Below, one piece after another: positions 9,007-18,119 of a stretch of DNA of 64,000 nucleotides. The first letter of the stretch is position 1. Each line of letters starts with the position of its first letter. The notes under the pieces were generated by a model. The model searched no databases, was not told where the DNA came from, and worked only from the letters and a program-made list of their open reading frames with translations. Source of the DNA: DATEOR01 sp046733475 (lineage in GTDB: Bacteria > Actinomycetota > Thermoleophilia > Gaiellales > Gaiellaceae); assembly GCA_046733475.1 (NCBI GenBank), contig JBKPPF010000023.1:3630-67629 (forward strand), written 5' to 3'. A program made the translations under genes and the position numbers.

Positions 9007-9051
9007 GCTTCTCTATAACGCTCACGTGGCCGGAATTGTGAGAATGGCGCC

Positions 9052-10215
9052 ATGAAGCGCTACGACGTCATTGTCGTCGGCGCCGGTCCCGCGGGCTCGA
9101 CCGCCGCCTACAGGCTTGCAAGTGCGGGCGCGGACGTCCTTCTGCTCGACCGCGCACGCTTTCCGCGCGACAAGCCGTGTGGCGGAGGCGTGACGGGCCG
9201 CGCCGCCCGGCTCCTGCCGTTCTCCATCGAGCCCGTCGTCGAACACGTCGTGTCGGCCGTCGACCTGCGCCTGCGCTACGGGAAGTCCCTCGCGCGCGGA
9301 AACGGTGACCCGCTCGTCTACATGACGCAGCGGAAGCGGCTCGATCACTTCCTGGTGCAGAAGGCGGCCGAGGCGGGGGCGGAGTTCCGTGAGTGCAGGA
9401 AGGTGAGCGACCTCGAGGTTCGGGCAGACGGCGTCGCCGTCGAGGGGATAGAGGCCGACGCCCTGATCGGCGCGGACGGCGTCAACGGAGTGACCGCCCG
9501 CACGCTCGGGCTCGGCGGCAACCGCGTGGTCGGCGTCGCGCTCGAGGGGAACATGCCCTACGCGAAGGTGGACCGGTCGCCCTACGACGGGCGGCTCGCA
9601 CTCGAACTGGGCGTCGTACCGGGCGGCTACGGCTGGGTCTTCCCGAAGGGCGATCACGCGAACTTCGGCGTCGGCGGCTGGGAGGAGGAGGGACCGCGCC
9701 TGCGCGCACACCTCCGGCGGCTCTGCGAGGCGCACGGCGCCTCCTTCGACGACCTCGAGGAGCTTCGCGGCTACCGGCTTCCGCTGCGCGAGCCGGGCTC
9801 CACGCTGGCGCGGGGGCGTGCGCTCCTCGTCGGCGACGCGGCAGGGCTCATCGACCCGGTCTCCGGGGACGGGATGTTCGAAGGCTTCCTGAGCTCGGAG
9901 TACGCCTGCGAGGCCGTTCTCGACGTCCTTCATGGCAGGGCGGAAAGCCTGGATCCGTATGGGCCGCGCCTGGCGACCCGGCTGGCGACGCACCTCTGGG
10001 CCTCGTGGGGAGTGAAGGTCTCCCTCGACCGCTACCCGCGAGCGACATTCGGCCTCGCCAGCACGAAGCTCGTGTGGCGCTCCGTGGAGCGGCTCGTGCG
10101 CGGGGAGGTTGCCGACGTGGGCGGGATCAGGGGCCTCGCCCGCCCGCCGCTCAAGGCGATCGCCCTCCTCGCGCGCGCTGCGGGCGATCCAGGCCGGGCC
10201 TACCGGCACGTCTGA
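9052..10215 (+). CDS. Geranylgeranyl reductase-family FAD-dependent oxidoreductase
   Basis: 387 residues. N-terminal Rossmann dinucleotide fold VIVVGAGPAGSTAAYRLA (residues about 6-23), the DKPCGGGVTGRA block characteristic of the ChlP/GGR family, and the second FAD motif GRALLVGDAAGLIDPVSGDG near residue 260. The family saturates prenyl chains (menaquinone side chains, archaeal-type lipids, phytyl groups) or acts as a generic flavin reductase/hydroxylase. A role in menaquinone or polyprenyl reduction is plausible but inferred. It is divergent from EamA and separated by 22 bp from the leaderless start of the M16 peptidase. Confidence 0.9.
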   Translation: MKRYDVIVVGAGPAGSTAAYRLASAGADVLLLDRARFPRDKPCGGGVTGRAARLLPFSIEPVVEHVVSAVDLRLRYGKSLARGNGDPLVYMTQRKRLDHFLVQKAAEAGAEFRECRKVSDLEVRADGVAVEGIEADALIGADGVNGVTARTLGLGGNRVVGVALEGNMPYAKVDRSPYDGRLALELGVVPGGYGWVFPKGDHANFGVGGWEEEGPRLRAHLRRLCEAHGASFDDLEELRGYRLPLREPGSTLARGRALLVGDAAGLIDPVSGDGMFEGFLSSEYACEAVLDVLHGRAESLDPYGPRLATRLATHLWASWGVKVSLDRYPRATFGLASTKLVWRSVERLVRGEVADVGGIRGLARPPLKAIALLARAAGDPGRAYRHV

Positions 10216-10225
10216 GGCAAAGGTC

Positions 10226-10231
10226 TACGAT
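10226..10231 (+). promoter_or_regulatory. -10 box of a leaderless promoter for the M16 peptidase
   Basis: TACGAT (TANNNT) ends 6 nt before the GTG at 10238. No Shine-Dalgarno is present. Confidence 0.5.
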
Positions 10232-10237
10232 TCGCGC

Positions 10238-11530
10238 GTGCAGAACTACCTGCTGACGACGCTTCCGAGCGGGGCGCGGGTCATCAGCGAGCCGCTCGAC
10301 ACAGTTCGCTCCGTCGCGCTCGGCCTCTGGATCGGCACGGGCTCCCGTGACGAGGACAACTCGCACGCGGGGGTCACGCACTTCCTCGAGCACCTGCTCT
10401 TCAAGGGGACGCAAAAGTACTCGGCGCAGGAGATCGCGGAGGTCTTCGACGGCTTCGGCGGCGAGCTGAACGCGGCGACGGCACGCGACTACACGGTCGT
10501 CTACGCGCGCGTGCTGGACGAGCACGTCGAGGAAGCGCTCGATGTGATGACCGACCTGGTCTTCGCGCCTGAGCTCGTCGATCTCGACTCGGAGCGCGAG
10601 GTCGTCCTCGAAGAGATCGCGATGATCGAGGACACGCCGCAGGAGCTGATCCACGACCTCCTCACGCAGGCGGTCTTCGGGAACCACCCCTTGGGCCGGC
10701 CGGTGCTCGGGAGCGCAGAGGTCATCGCCAACGTCTCTCGCCGCTCGATCGCCGCCTATCACCGCGCGCGCTATGCGCCCGGCAACGTCGTCGTGGCCGC
10801 GGCCGGGAACCTCCCGCACGACGGCCTCATTGCGCTCGTCGAGGACATGGAGGCGAAGATCCGACCGGCGGGACGCCGCCCGGCAGCGCGCGCACCGTGG
10901 GTCTCTGCGCCTCCGCCGCGGCTCGTCTTCCAGGGGAAGGACACGGAGCAATACCACCTCTGCCTCGGCGCGCCGGGCATCTCGCGCTCCGACAAGCGCC
11001 GCTTCGCCGCCTCGATCCTGGACGGGATCCTCGGCGGCTCTGCCTCCTCGCGGCTCTTCCAGGAGATCAGGGAGAAGCGCGGGCTTGCCTACACCGTCTA
11101 CACATTCTCCTCGCAATACGCGGACACCGGTCAGATCGGGGTGTACGTGGGCACCAGGGCCGAGAACCTCGGCGCCTGCCTGGAGATCGTGACGGAGCAG
11201 ATCGAGGTCGTCGCGGCCGGGGATGTCACCGAGGAGGAGCTCGCCCGAGCGAAGGAAAACCTGAAGGGCCGGATCATGCTCTCGATGGAGCTGACGTCGA
11301 CGCGTATGAGCCGGCTCGGCAAATCGCTCATCACCGACAGCGAGCTCCTCGACCTCGATCGCATCCTGGCCGAGATCGACGCGGTCGACGCGTCGAGCGT
11401 CGCCGAGCTGACGGGAGCGCTCCTGGCCCGTGACCGCCTGTCCGTCGCGGCGGTGGGGCCGAGCGAGAAGCGCGTGCTCAAGGCCGTCGAGGCGGTCTGT
11501 CCCGACCTCATTTCCGCCGCGGCGGCGTGA
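10238..11530 (+). CDS. M16 family zinc metallopeptidase
   Basis: 430 residues with the inverted zinc motif HFLEH at residues 48-52, the third ligand expected in the acidic EREVVLEEIAMIEDTP segment about 75 residues later, and the R/Y motif region REKRGLAYTVYTFSS of the second half. This matches the mitochondrial-processing-peptidase-like PqqL/YmxG group found next to dapA/dapB in many Gram-positive bacteria. Probably a cytoplasmic or membrane-associated peptidase; physiological substrate unknown. GTG start at 10238 is chosen for the -10 box spacing; the frame continues upstream inside the previous gene. Its stop overlaps dapB (GTGA). Confidence 0.92.
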   Translation: MQNYLLTTLPSGARVISEPLDTVRSVALGLWIGTGSRDEDNSHAGVTHFLEHLLFKGTQKYSAQEIAEVFDGFGGELNAATARDYTVVYARVLDEHVEEALDVMTDLVFAPELVDLDSEREVVLEEIAMIEDTPQELIHDLLTQAVFGNHPLGRPVLGSAEVIANVSRRSIAAYHRARYAPGNVVVAAAGNLPHDGLIALVEDMEAKIRPAGRRPAARAPWVSAPPPRLVFQGKDTEQYHLCLGAPGISRSDKRRFAASILDGILGGSASSRLFQEIREKRGLAYTVYTFSSQYADTGQIGVYVGTRAENLGACLEIVTEQIEVVAAGDVTEEELARAKENLKGRIMLSMELTSTRMSRLGKSLITDSELLDLDRILAEIDAVDASSVAELTGALLARDRLSVAAVGPSEKRVLKAVEAVCPDLISAAAA

Positions 11531-12168
11531 AGGTCCTTCTCTACGGCGCGGACGGAAAAGTGGGGTCGGCCCTCGCTCCCAAGCTGGTGGAGGCAGGGCA
11601 CCAGGTCACGCCGGCCGGGAGCGGGGACCAGCCGAACCGCGACGGGCACGATGCCGCGATCGACTTCACGCGCCCGGACGTGGTGCTGAGGAACGTCGAG
11701 GGCTGCCTCCAGGCGGGCATCCCGTGCGTCGTCGGCACGACCGGGATGGGCCCCGCGGATCTCGCCTCGTTCGACGAGCTCGGGCGCAGGCGGGAAATCG
11801 CCTGCTTCGTCGCTCCGAACTTCGCTGTGGGAGCAGTGCTGATGATGCGCTTTGCAGCCGAGGCCGCGAAGTATCTCCCCAGGGCGGAGATCGTCGAGCT
11901 CCACCACGAGTCGAAGGTCGATGCGCCCTCGGGCACTGCGAAGGCGACCGCCGAGGCGATCCCGGGGGACGTGCCGATCCACTCCGTACGCCTGCCGGGC
12001 CTCGTCGCCCATCAGGAGGTGCTGCTGGGCGGAGAGGGGCAGCTTCTGACCATCCGGCACGACACGCTTTCGCGAGAGGCATTCGCGCCGGGAGTCCTCC
12101 TCGCTCTCGACAAGCTTTCGAGCCTTCCGCCCGGCATCACCGTCGGGCTCGAAAGCCTCCTGGAGTAA
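11527..12168 (+). CDS. dapB: 4-hydroxy-tetrahydrodipicolinate reductase
   Basis: Second committed step of the diaminopimelate/lysine pathway: NAD(P)H reduction of HTPA. At 213 residues it is short (family 240-270) but keeps the N-terminal nucleotide fold (KVLLYGADGKVGSAL, slightly degenerate from GxxGxMG), GTTGM, APNFAVGAVLMM and the substrate-binding ELHHESKVDAPSGTA segment. GTG start overlaps the M16 stop. Its TAA stop is the first half of the TAAGAT -10 element of dapA, so dapA can be transcribed independently. Confidence 0.94.
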   Translation: MKVLLYGADGKVGSALAPKLVEAGHQVTPAGSGDQPNRDGHDAAIDFTRPDVVLRNVEGCLQAGIPCVVGTTGMGPADLASFDELGRRREIACFVAPNFAVGAVLMMRFAAEAAKYLPRAEIVELHHESKVDAPSGTAKATAEAIPGDVPIHSVRLPGLVAHQEVLLGGEGQLLTIRHDTLSREAFAPGVLLALDKLSSLPPGITVGLESLLE

Positions 12169-12171
12169 GAT
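12166..12171 (+). promoter_or_regulatory. -10 box of a leaderless dapA promoter, overlapping the dapB stop
   Basis: TAAGAT ends exactly 7 nt before the dapA GTG; its first three bases are the dapB TAA stop codon. Confidence 0.55.
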
Positions 12172-12178
12172 TCGTCCG

Positions 12179-13063
12179 GTGCTCGGGGAAGTCCTGACAG
12201 CGGTCCTCACGCCTTTCAGCGTCGACGGATCCGTCAACTACGAGGCGTTCAGGCGCCTGTGTGCGCACCTCGTCGACACGGGCTCCGACGGCGTCGTCGT
12301 GGCGGGGACGACCGGGGAGTCGCCGACCCTGACCGACGACGAGCGCTTCGGGCTCTTCACTGCGGCGGTCGAGGCTGTCGGTGACCGCGCGAGCGTCGTC
12401 GCAGGGACCGGCACGTACTCGACCGCGCACTCGGTCCATCTGACCCGCGAGGCGCACGGCATCGGCGTGGACGCCTTCCTCGTCGTCACGCCGTACTATT
12501 CGAAGCCGCCGGCGCGCGGGATCGTCGCCCATTTCGAGGCGATCGCGGCGGTCACCGACAAGCCGATCGTCGTCTACAACATCCCGCAGCGCGTGGTCGT
12601 GAACATCGAGCCGGAGACGCTCACCGAGCTCGCCGAGATCCCGAACGTGCAGTACGTGAAGCAGGCGACGCCGGACATCGAGCAGGCGAAGCGGATCGTG
12701 AACGAGAGCGGCTTGACTCTCTACGCGGGCAACGACGACTTTCTCCTGCCGTTCCTCGAGGTAGGCGGAAAGGGCGGCGTCTTCGTCTTCACGCACCTCG
12801 TCGGCCAGCGCGTGCGCGACCTACTCACCCGCTACCGCGACGGAGACATCGCCGAAGCGCGCGAGATCGAGGCGGAGCTCAGGCCCGTGATCGAGGCGCT
12901 CGCCATCGACACGAACCCAATTCCGGTCAAGGCGGCCATGGCGATCGCCGGACACGACGTCGGGATCCCGCGGCTGCCGCTCGTCGAGGCCACCGAGGCT
13001 CAGAAGGCCGAGCTTCGCGCGGTGCTCGAGCGAGCAGGCGTCCTCCAGGCAGCGCAGGTCTAG
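12179..13063 (+). CDS. dapA: 4-hydroxy-tetrahydrodipicolinate synthase
   Basis: Condenses pyruvate with aspartate semialdehyde, the entry to the DAP/lysine pathway. 294 residues, standard length. GTTGESPTL (pyruvate-binding TT pair, about residue 44), catalytic Tyr133 in VVYNIP and the Schiff-base Lys161 in YVKQATPD are all in place. GTG start at 12179 agrees with the leaderless -10 box. Followed after 3 nt by RNase J, the dapA-rnj pairing familiar from actinobacteria. Confidence 0.97.
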   Translation: MLGEVLTAVLTPFSVDGSVNYEAFRRLCAHLVDTGSDGVVVAGTTGESPTLTDDERFGLFTAAVEAVGDRASVVAGTGTYSTAHSVHLTREAHGIGVDAFLVVTPYYSKPPARGIVAHFEAIAAVTDKPIVVYNIPQRVVVNIEPETLTELAEIPNVQYVKQATPDIEQAKRIVNESGLTLYAGNDDFLLPFLEVGGKGGVFVFTHLVGQRVRDLLTRYRDGDIAEAREIEAELRPVIEALAIDTNPIPVKAAMAIAGHDVGIPRLPLVEATEAQKAELRAVLERAGVLQAAQV

Positions 13064-13066
13064 CCC

Positions 13067-14725
13067 GTGGCGAGCTCCACGCGGCTGATCCCGCTCGGGG
13101 GGCTGGGCGAGGTCGGAAAGAACATGATGGTCGTCGAGAGCGACGAGGGCATCGTCGTGATCGACGCCGGTCTGTCGTTCCCGCGGGACGAGCATCTGGG
13201 CGTCGACCTCGTCCTTCCGGACTTCTCGTATCTTCGGGACCACGAGCGCGACATCCGCGCCGTCATCCTCACCCATGGGCACGAGGACCACGTCGGTGCG
13301 CTCCCATATCTCTTGCGGGAAGTTCGGATTCCGGAGATCTGGGCGACGGGGCTTACGCTCGGGCTCGTCAAGTCGAAGCTCGACGAGCACGGCCTGATGA
13401 AGGACGCCGAGCTCGTCGAGGCGGTGCCGGAGGACGGGCCGACTCGGATCGGGCCGTACACCGCGGAGTTCGTGCGGATGGCGCACTCCATCCCGGACGC
13501 GGTAGCGGTTGTCCTCGAGACCCCCGGCGGGCGCATCGTCCACACCGGTGACTACAAGATCGACCACACGCCTGTGGACGGCTTTCGCACCGACCTCGGC
13601 GCGCTCGCAGACCTCGGGAACCGCGGCGTCGACCTTCTCCTCGGCGATTCCACGAACGCAGAACGCCCCGGGGTCACGCAGTCGGAGCGCACGGTCGGGG
13701 AAGTCTTCCGGCAGATCATCCCGCAGCGCAGCGGCCGCATACTCATTGCGTCGTTCGCCTCCAATGTGCACCGCGTGCAGCAGGCGATCGACGTCGCGCT
13801 CGAGGACGAGCGCAAGGTCTGCCTCATCGGCCGTTCGCTCCGCAAGAACGTGAACATCGCGCGAAACCTCGGCTACATCGACGTGCCCGAGGATCTCCTC
13901 GTCAAGCCCGACGTTCTCCCCGAGCTCAGGCCCGACGAGACGATGATCCTTTGCACCGGTAGCCAGGGGGAGCCGATGTCGGCGCTCACGCGCATGGCCT
14001 ACAACGACCACCAGCACGTGCAGATCGAAGAGGGCGACACGGTCATCATCTCGGCCAAGCCGGTGCCGGGGAACGAGCTCCGCGTCCACGACACGATCAA
14101 CCGCCTCGCCAAGTCGGGCGCCGAGGTGCTGCACCAGGAGATCGCGCCCGTGCACGTCTCCGGCCACGGGCACGCCGAGGAGCTGCGCACGATCCTTGCT
14201 GTCCTGCGCCCCCGAAACGTCATGCCGGTGCACGGCGAGTTCCGCATGCTCGCTGCCCACGCCCGCCTGGCCCGAGATGCCGGGGTCGACGCTGACAACA
14301 TCGTCCTCGCGGAGAACGGCTCGGTCGTGGAGCTCGCCAACGGGCGCGCGGAAGTCGTCGGCGTCGTGGAGAGCGGCGCAACGTTCGTCGACGGGCTCGG
14401 AGTGGGGGACGTGCAGGACGTGGCGCTTCGCGACCGGCGGCACCTCTCCGAGGACGGCGTCCTCATCGTCGTCGTGACCGTCGGCTCGCAGAACGGACGC
14501 GAGATCGCGGCGCCCGAGGTGATCGCGCGCGGCTTCGCCGAGCCGGAGGACTCACTCCTCGACGAGGCGCGTGACGAGGCCCAACGCACCCTCGCGCACT
14601 GCCTCTCCGAGGACATCTCCGAGCTCAAGCTCCTGCAGGAGCACATCCACGACGCCGTCGGCCAGCTGATCCGCCAGCGCACGGGCCGCCGGCCGATGAT
14701 TCTCCCCGTCGTCCTCGAGGTCTAG
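13067..14725 (+). CDS. rnj: Ribonuclease J
   Basis: Metallo-beta-lactamase-fold endo/5'-3' exoribonuclease of mRNA turnover and rRNA maturation. 552 residues. HGHEDH zinc motif at residues 70-75, beta-CASP region with the IASFASNVHRVQQ block, and the C-terminal GHGHAEEL/PVHGEFRML motif. With RNase Y and PNPase also encoded in this window, the organism has a Gram-positive-type RNA decay set. Starts 3 nt after dapA; its stop overlaps the stop of the convergent enolase-family gene by 4 bp. Confidence 0.96.
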   Translation: MASSTRLIPLGGLGEVGKNMMVVESDEGIVVIDAGLSFPRDEHLGVDLVLPDFSYLRDHERDIRAVILTHGHEDHVGALPYLLREVRIPEIWATGLTLGLVKSKLDEHGLMKDAELVEAVPEDGPTRIGPYTAEFVRMAHSIPDAVAVVLETPGGRIVHTGDYKIDHTPVDGFRTDLGALADLGNRGVDLLLGDSTNAERPGVTQSERTVGEVFRQIIPQRSGRILIASFASNVHRVQQAIDVALEDERKVCLIGRSLRKNVNIARNLGYIDVPEDLLVKPDVLPELRPDETMILCTGSQGEPMSALTRMAYNDHQHVQIEEGDTVIISAKPVPGNELRVHDTINRLAKSGAEVLHQEIAPVHVSGHGHAEELRTILAVLRPRNVMPVHGEFRMLAAHARLARDAGVDADNIVLAENGSVVELANGRAEVVGVVESGATFVDGLGVGDVQDVALRDRRHLSEDGVLIVVVTVGSQNGREIAAPEVIARGFAEPEDSLLDEARDEAQRTLAHCLSEDISELKLLQEHIHDAVGQLIRQRTGRRPMILPVVLEV

Positions 14726-15774
14726 GACTTCCAGCGGAACCCGGTCGCCTCGATCTCGGGCGTGAGCGGGCTCGTGGGCAGCCCCGCCGCGGGCTTCGCG
14801 TTGTAGGCCGAGGGCGCCGTGTCGTTCGGCGAGTCCGGGTGGAAGAGCGATGCGAGATACTGGATCTGCCCACGGCCCGGCCCAAGCTCGAACTGGCCGC
14901 CGCCGTAGATCGCGATGCCTGCCTCGGCGCAGTGGTCGTACGCGTCGAAGAGGCGCTTGATGCTTCCGAAGCGCGACGGCTTGAAGTTGAGCGTCCGCGG
15001 CGGAAACGGCAGGTCGACGATGTCGGCGACGGAGTGGATCGGCGCGTCCCAGGTGATTCGGTCGCGATGCGGCTCGAGGACGGGATCTGTCTCGTCGTTC
15101 AGCGCGGGATCCTCCAGCCACGCGTCCGGAAACGCGAGCGCGATGCGCGCGTAGAGAGTCGGATCCGGCGGCTGGTCGACTGGCGTCCCCTCGTAGGCGC
15201 CCTTGAAGTCGAGGGTGGCGACCGCGCCGGTCTGGACGAGCTCGTTGACGAGAACGTCGTCCCACGTCCCTGTCGGGTCCAGCTTCACACGCAGGTCGGG
15301 ATAGAGATCGAGCCAGGCCTGGAGTGGCGCGATCGTCGCGGGGTCGGCGAACCGCATCGACGCGACGAAGCGGAGAGGCTTGGCCTCGCGCTCGAGCACC
15401 CCCGCCAGGGACTTGCCCGCCTGGCGAAGAGCGAGGTCGAGCGCCGCGCTCTCGAAAGCCCAGCGGCGATAGGGACGGAACTGATCAAGGGCAGGGCCGG
15501 CAGGCCACAATGACAGGCGCTCGAGGAGCTCGGAGAAGGAATCGACGGTGTGGTGTGAGCCGGAGAGGGGAAGCGTCGCTCCCTCGGCCTGAAAGGCCTC
15601 CTGATCCTCCGGGCTGTAGGTGGGGTCCTCGCCGATGCCCTCCTCGCCGCCTCCACGAAGGCGGATGACCGTCGTCTTGCGCGTGAACTCGGGCGATACC
15701 TCGACGCTCAGCCCCTCGAGCTCGTAGGAGTCGATCTCGATCGGAAGAGTGGAAACGAGTGAGTACGTGTTCAT
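14722..15774 (-). CDS. Enolase-superfamily (MLE/OSBS-like) enzyme
   Basis: 350 residues with an N-terminal capping domain and a (beta/alpha)7-beta barrel of the mandelate racemase/muconate-lactonizing superfamily. Likely barrel elements are RVKLDP (second-strand lysine), TLDFKG and LEDPALND (metal ligands D and E), ITWDAP (third ligand candidate) and the strand-6 lysine in LNFKPSRFG, followed by IYGGGQFELGPGRGQIQ. The KxK motif reads R-x-K. Such proteins are often annotated as mandelate racemase-like in Thermoleophilia; true substrate unknown. Start ATG at 15774 is chosen because TACGGT lies 7 nt upstream; a longer GTG form exists at 15798. Confidence 0.85.
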   Translation of the reverse strand: MNTYSLVSTLPIEIDSYELEGLSVEVSPEFTRKTTVIRLRGGGEEGIGEDPTYSPEDQEAFQAEGATLPLSGSHHTVDSFSELLERLSLWPAGPALDQFRPYRRWAFESAALDLALRQAGKSLAGVLEREAKPLRFVASMRFADPATIAPLQAWLDLYPDLRVKLDPTGTWDDVLVNELVQTGAVATLDFKGAYEGTPVDQPPDPTLYARIALAFPDAWLEDPALNDETDPVLEPHRDRITWDAPIHSVADIVDLPFPPRTLNFKPSRFGSIKRLFDAYDHCAEAGIAIYGGGQFELGPGRGQIQYLASLFHPDSPNDTAPSAYNAKPAAGLPTSPLTPEIEATGFRWKS

Positions 15775-15781
15775 CCACGGA

Positions 15782-15787
15782 ACCGTA
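15782..15787 (-). promoter_or_regulatory. -10 box of a leaderless promoter for the enolase-family gene
   Basis: On the minus strand TACGGT (TANNNT) ends 7 nt before the ATG at 15774. Confidence 0.5.
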
Positions 15788-15824
15788 CGCACATCCACAA
15801 GTTCGTGTACTAGTAGAGGAAGAG

Positions 15825-16376
15825 ATGAGCGAGACCAACGGCAACTGCTGGGCGGGCCTCATGCGCTCCTACGGCGTGTCCGAAGCGACCGCGGAGCGAC
15901 TCGTCCGCTCGCTGACCGCGAGCGAGGTCGCGGCGCTTGCGTTCTGCCGCCTGCTCGAGCGCTGGGCGAAGGGGGAGCCCGAGCCATGCACGGCGCCCAA
16001 GCGCGAAGCCGCGCTTCGCCGTGCGGCGGAGAGGGCGGAGACCGCACTGGCCGGGTTGGAGCGGCCGCTCGGTCGCTTCCTCATCGAGCTCGAGTCCGAC
16101 CAGGCCGAGGGCCGCTCCTGGTACGGCGAGCCCGGGGCCGGGGAGGTCGTGGAGTGGGAGGCGGTCCTGCGCCGGGCTGGAGTGGGAGCCTCGCCCGCCC
16201 GTGTCTCGCACGCCTACCTCGAGCTCGCCGTTCTCGTGCGCGCGCTCGAAGGCCTTTCGGCGTCTGCCCGCCTTGCGTCGGTACCCGACCGCGAGTCGCT
16301 CTGGGCCGGCCTCTTCGATCTGCGCGAGAACCTGCTGAACGGCGCGGTCGACGACCTGCGCGCGCTTGCCGCCTAG
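15825..16376 (+). CDS. Hypothetical helical protein
   Basis: 183 residues, not recognised. Predominantly alpha-helical with Ala/Arg/Glu/Leu-rich heptad-like stretches (for example KREAALRRAAERAETALAGL) and no transmembrane segment or signal peptide. The ATG at 15825 has a good purine-rich ribosome site (AGAGGAAGAG); the frame extends upstream but without support. Divergent from the enolase-family gene with 50 bp between starts. It overlaps the following ribokinase by 11 bp, suggesting an operon with ribokinase and nucleoside hydrolase. Confidence 0.75.
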   Translation: MSETNGNCWAGLMRSYGVSEATAERLVRSLTASEVAALAFCRLLERWAKGEPEPCTAPKREAALRRAAERAETALAGLERPLGRFLIELESDQAEGRSWYGEPGAGEVVEWEAVLRRAGVGASPARVSHAYLELAVLVRALEGLSASARLASVPDRESLWAGLFDLRENLLNGAVDDLRALAA

Positions 16377-17193
16377 CGTCTCCCTCACGGTCGTCGGCAG
16401 CATCAACCTCGACCTCGTCGCCCGCTGCGAGCGCTTGCCGCAGCCCGGCGAGACCGTCACCGACGCCAGTTTCGAGCGCTTCCCGGGCGGCAAGGGTGCG
16501 AACCAGGCCGTTGCTGCGTCGCGGCTCGGAGCCCACGTGCGGATGGTCGGCGCCGTAGGAGAGGATCCGTTCGCCGAAGAAGCCCTGAAGGGCATCGACG
16601 AGGCGCGAATCGACCACGACCTCGCGCAAGCCGCCGATCCAACCGGTGTCGCGCTCATCTATGTGGACGCACGCGGGGAAACGGAGATCGTCGTCGCGCC
16701 CGGGGCGAACACGTCGGTCACCACCTCCGGGCTGATCGAGAACCTCCTCTGCCAGCTCGAGATCCCGGTGGAAACGGTTGCCGCCGCCGCGCGCTCGGCG
16801 ACGGGCTTCTTCGCGCTCAACGCAGCGCCGTCGAAGCCCGTGCCGGTCGAGATCCTCCGCCGCGCCGACCTCGTCGTCGTCAATCGCTACGAGCTCGAGG
16901 CGCTGACCGAGGCTCCGCGCCTGACCGCGCTCACGCTGGGCGCCGAAGGGGCGGTCCTGCTCGATGACGGGGAGGAGGTGGCACGGGCAGTGCCGCCCCA
17001 GGTGGACGCGGTCGACGGCACTGCCGCCGGCGACGCCTTCACTGCCTGCATGGTCGTCTCGCTCCTCGAGGGGCGCGACCGCGACGAGGCGCTGCGGCGC
17101 TCGTGCGCGGCCGGGGCGATCGCAGCTTCCCGCCTCGGCGCGCAGCCTTCCCTGCCCACGAACGCGGAGATAGACGACATACTCCGCCGCTGA
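16366..17193 (+). CDS. rbsK: Ribokinase (PfkB family)
   Basis: Phosphorylates ribose at O5 using ATP. 275 residues, a little short for RbsK (about 300). PfkB signature 1 is visible as FPGGKGANQAVAASRLG (about residue 43) with GSINLDLV at the N-terminus, and signature 2 as DAVDGTAAGDAFTACMV, containing the catalytic aspartate of the GxGD-type motif written here as AAGDAF. TTG start at 16366 inside the previous gene. TGATG overlap with the downstream nucleoside hydrolase implies that the ribose it uses is released from nucleosides. Confidence 0.9.
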   Translation: MPPSVSLTVVGSINLDLVARCERLPQPGETVTDASFERFPGGKGANQAVAASRLGAHVRMVGAVGEDPFAEEALKGIDEARIDHDLAQAADPTGVALIYVDARGETEIVVAPGANTSVTTSGLIENLLCQLEIPVETVAAAARSATGFFALNAAPSKPVPVEILRRADLVVVNRYELEALTEAPRLTALTLGAEGAVLLDDGEEVARAVPPQVDAVDGTAAGDAFTACMVVSLLEGRDRDEALRRSCAAGAIAASRLGAQPSLPTNAEIDDILRR

Positions 17194-18119
17194 TGGGCAC
17201 GAAGATCGTCCTCGACACCGACCCGGGTCACGATGACGCGATCGCGCTGCTCCTCGCGCTCGCGTCGCCCGAGGTCGAGGTGCTCGGGGTCACGTCCGTC
17301 TCGGGCAACCAGACGCTCGAGAAGACGACGGCTAACGCGCTCAAGATCCTCGAGTTCGTCGACCGCACGGAGATCCCGGTCCATGCCGGCTGCGACCGCC
17401 CGCTCGTCCGCGAGCAATGGGCGGCGGCCGACGTCCACGGAGAGAGCGGGCTCGACGGGCCCGATCTGCCCGACCCGGCGACGAAGCCCGCAGACGGGCA
17501 TGCGATCGACTTCATCGCCAAGACGGTGGAGGAGAACGACGGGGTCGTCCTCGTCCCGGTGGGCCCGCTCACGAACATCGCACTTCTCCTTGCCCGCTAC
17601 CCCGGGATCGAGGACCGCATCGCGCGCATCGTCCTGATGGGGGGCGCGATCGCGGAAGGGAACGTGACGCCGGCCGCGGAGTTCAACATCTGGGCGGATC
17701 CTGAGGCCGCGCATCGCGTCTTCACGAGCGGGATCGACGTGACCATGGTGGGACTCGACGTCACGCACAAGGCGCTTCTTTTCCCGCAGAAGGTCGACGA
17801 ACTGCGTGAGGCCGGCCGCGTGGGGGGCCTCGTCGCCGCTCTCTACGACTTCTACCACGGCCACCACCAGCGCATGTACGGCTGGGGGGGATCGCCGGTG
17901 CACGACGCGCTCGCGGTCGCGCACGTGGTCAGCGACAGGTTCCTCCAGACCGAGCATCGCCACGTGGAGGTGGACGTCGGTCGCGAGCCCGGCCGCGGCC
18001 GGACTTATGTCGATCTCTGGGAGCGGTCGGGCAAGGAGCCGAACTGCCACGTCGGGGTCGACGTGGACGGGCCCGGGTTCATCGACGTATTGGCGGACCG
18101 ACTGAAGTCCCTGAAGTAA
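17193..18119 (+). CDS. Inosine/uridine-preferring nucleoside hydrolase
   Basis: Hydrolyses N-glycosidic bonds of ribonucleosides to base plus ribose. 308 residues. The calcium/ribose-binding N-terminal motif DTDPGHDDAIALLLAL (residues 7-22) and the later MGGAIAEGNVTPAAEFN and VHDALAVAH motifs are diagnostic of the IunH family. Starts within the ribokinase stop (TGATG), so hydrolase and kinase would turn imported nucleosides into ribose 5-phosphate. The last 41 bp overlap the convergent hypothetical gene. Base specificity is not predictable. Confidence 0.95.
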   Translation: MGTKIVLDTDPGHDDAIALLLALASPEVEVLGVTSVSGNQTLEKTTANALKILEFVDRTEIPVHAGCDRPLVREQWAAADVHGESGLDGPDLPDPATKPADGHAIDFIAKTVEENDGVVLVPVGPLTNIALLLARYPGIEDRIARIVLMGGAIAEGNVTPAAEFNIWADPEAAHRVFTSGIDVTMVGLDVTHKALLFPQKVDELREAGRVGGLVAALYDFYHGHHQRMYGWGGSPVHDALAVAHVVSDRFLQTEHRHVEVDVGREPGRGRTYVDLWERSGKEPNCHVGVDVDGPGFIDVLADRLKSLK

